This document shows, in pieces, positions 63,208-64,000 of a stretch of DNA of 64,000 bases. This DNA comes from Chitinophaga fulva. GTDB taxonomy: Bacteria; Bacteroidota; Bacteroidia; Chitinophagales; Chitinophagaceae. The first letter of the stretch is position 1. Every line of letters starts with the position of its first letter. The DNA lies in NCBI RefSeq assembly GCF_012927205.1, contig NZ_JABBGC010000001.1, forward strand, positions 2,790,810-2,854,809. The letters run 5' to 3'. The notes below the pieces were generated by a model. That model ran no database searches, had not been told where the DNA came from, and was given only the letters and a program-made list of their open reading frames with translations. The position numbers were made by a program, and so were the translations under genes.

Positions 63208-64000
63208 ATGGACAAGAAAGTGATCCACAGCGTTTTTGAAGAAGTAGTAAAAAATAATCCTTCACGCATCGCTATAGAAACCGTTACCGGGAAAATATCC
63301 TATGCAGGACTCAATATATATGCCAACAGGATAGCTGCTTTGCTGAAACATATCGGTTGTAAAAAAGGAACTATTGTGAACGTGTTGGGCCAGTCGTCTA
63401 TACAGCTGGTAGCGGCCATGTTGGGCGTTTTTAAAAGTGGGGGTATCTATCTGCCGGTAGATGCACAGTTTTCCACAAAACGGCTGGCTCAGATATTCGA
63501 AGAGACTTTTGATGGGATTATTATTGTGGATGCAGTTCTGCAGGAGGTGGTCCCGGTAGTGATGGAATCACTGTCCATCCCCTTCGCATGCTATATTGTG
63601 GCAGATCAGGAAGGCAACATGAGCTTGTATGAGTGGAAAGATGGCCACTCCACGCCGGTTGATTTCAAAGAAGAAGCAGGCTGGCAGGAGAACCCGCCGC
63701 TCCTGGCTGATGGCCGGAGCAGTAACTATATTTTTTATACTTCCGGCTCTACAGGAAAAGCAAAAGCGATAGAAGGGGCACATGCCGGGTTGAGCCATTT
63801 TATACACTGGGAACTCAAAGAATTTAATATAGCCGACAACGTTAGGGTGAGCCAGATTACCCAATTTACTTTTGATGCTTCGCTGCGTGATGTTTTTGTA
63901 GGATTGATCGCCGGTGGCACTGTCTGTATCCCCGACGCAGATACGAAGGCCAATCCGGCTGCTTTGTTGCAATGGCTGGCAGACAACCGGATTACACTGA
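63208..64000 (+). CDS. NRPS adenylation domain protein, cut by the right edge
   Basis: An ATG at 63208 opens a frame of 264 codons to the window end. It starts directly with an A domain (VIHSVFEEVVKNNPSRIAI, ISYAGLNIYANRIAALL, GGIYLPVDAQF), followed by the P-loop YTSGSTGKAKAIEG and the A4-region FDASLRDVFVGLIAGG. No docking or C domain precedes it. That fits the preceding NRPS, which ends with a C domain and no A domain, so this protein probably completes that module in trans. The pocket begins D-A-x-x-R (Arg at position 239), a rarer type; the rest lies outside. P-loop GKAKA instead of GxPKG is also unusual. Confidence 0.88.
   Translation, partial: MDKKVIHSVFEEVVKNNPSRIAIETVTGKISYAGLNIYANRIAALLKHIGCKKGTIVNVLGQSSIQLVAAMLGVFKSGGIYLPVDAQFSTKRLAQIFEETFDGIIIVDAVLQEVVPVVMESLSIPFACYIVADQEGNMSLYEWKDGHSTPVDFKEEAGWQENPPLLADGRSSNYIFYTSGSTGKAKAIEGAHAGLSHFIHWELKEFNIADNVRVSQITQFTFDASLRDVFVGLIAGGTVCIPDADTKANPAALLQWLADNRITL

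Noticed and set aside
12519..64000. Identity with the known chitinopeptin clusters
   Set aside because: The presence of Asp and lipoinitiation fits loosely, but the PKS module, Dab-like unit and LanC-like pair do not match what I remember, and no comparison can be run.
1..64000. CRISPR arrays, tRNA or rRNA genes, insertion sequences, phage attachment sites
   Set aside because: No regular direct repeats, transposase frames, or tRNA-like cloverleaf sequences were noticed on reading.

Overview
The window looks like a Bacteroidota chromosome of the Chitinophaga type. Signs are the ECF sigma / FecR / STN-domain TonB-receptor trio, a DUF4397-type lipoprotein, an UpxY-like NusG paralog, start codons without Shine-Dalgarno sequences, TAnnTTTG-like promoter boxes, and a very large nonribosomal peptide synthetase (NRPS) locus. 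The genus is inferred from these features, not proven.

Left part (1-6.4 kb): a gene cut by the left edge, a small secreted peptide gene, then an operon of ECF sigma factor, FecR anti-sigma, TonB-dependent receptor with N-terminal signalling domain, and a DUF4397 lipoprotein. Hairpins with T-runs follow at 6.5-6.6 kb. Middle part (6.8-10.3 kb): a JmjC/cupin_8-type Fe(II)/2-oxoglutarate oxygenase on the + strand converges with a minus-strand operon of response regulator, type II thioesterase and secreted Fes-like esterase.

Right part (10.8 kb to the right edge): one long + strand gene series, nearly all spaced by fewer than 62 bp. It starts with an HldE-like heptose kinase/adenylyltransferase and an UpxY/RfaH-like antiterminator. 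Then come a fatty-acyl-AMP ligase with ACP (lipoinitiation), a 3-module NRPS, a DUF6734-like GT-A protein plus a LanC-like protein, a 5-module NRPS, a KS-AT-KR-ACP PKS, a 1-module NRPS, a class III (diaminobutyrate-type) aminotransferase, a C-A-PCP-E-C NRPS, an unusual A/luciferase-like-monooxygenase hybrid, an asparagine synthetase, an aspartate racemase, and an A domain that runs off the edge. No chain-terminating thioesterase or reductase is in the window, so the assembly line continues beyond it.

Specificity residues read by eye give the provisional chain acyl - (Gly-like?) - ? - Ala-like - Leu - Asp - Ser - X (non-canonical pocket, Val instead of Asp235) - Asn - malonate-derived beta-hydroxy unit - Dab? 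- D-Ser - further units. The most unusual points are: (i) a LanC-like/DUF6734-like pair inside an NRPS operon with no visible RiPP precursor; (ii) a stand-alone protein that looks like an MtaG-type A-monooxygenase-A domain whose adenylation core has been lost; (iii) two leaders, upstream of the oxygenase gene and of the UpxY-like gene, that share a small hairpin followed by TAGCGGTAGCT, resembling the RfaH ops/JUMPStart element, which suggests co-control by the antiterminator; (iv) oxygenase, Asp module, TonB/FecR/sigma system and esterase together, which would fit an iron-chelating beta-hydroxyaspartyl lipopeptide but do not prove it.
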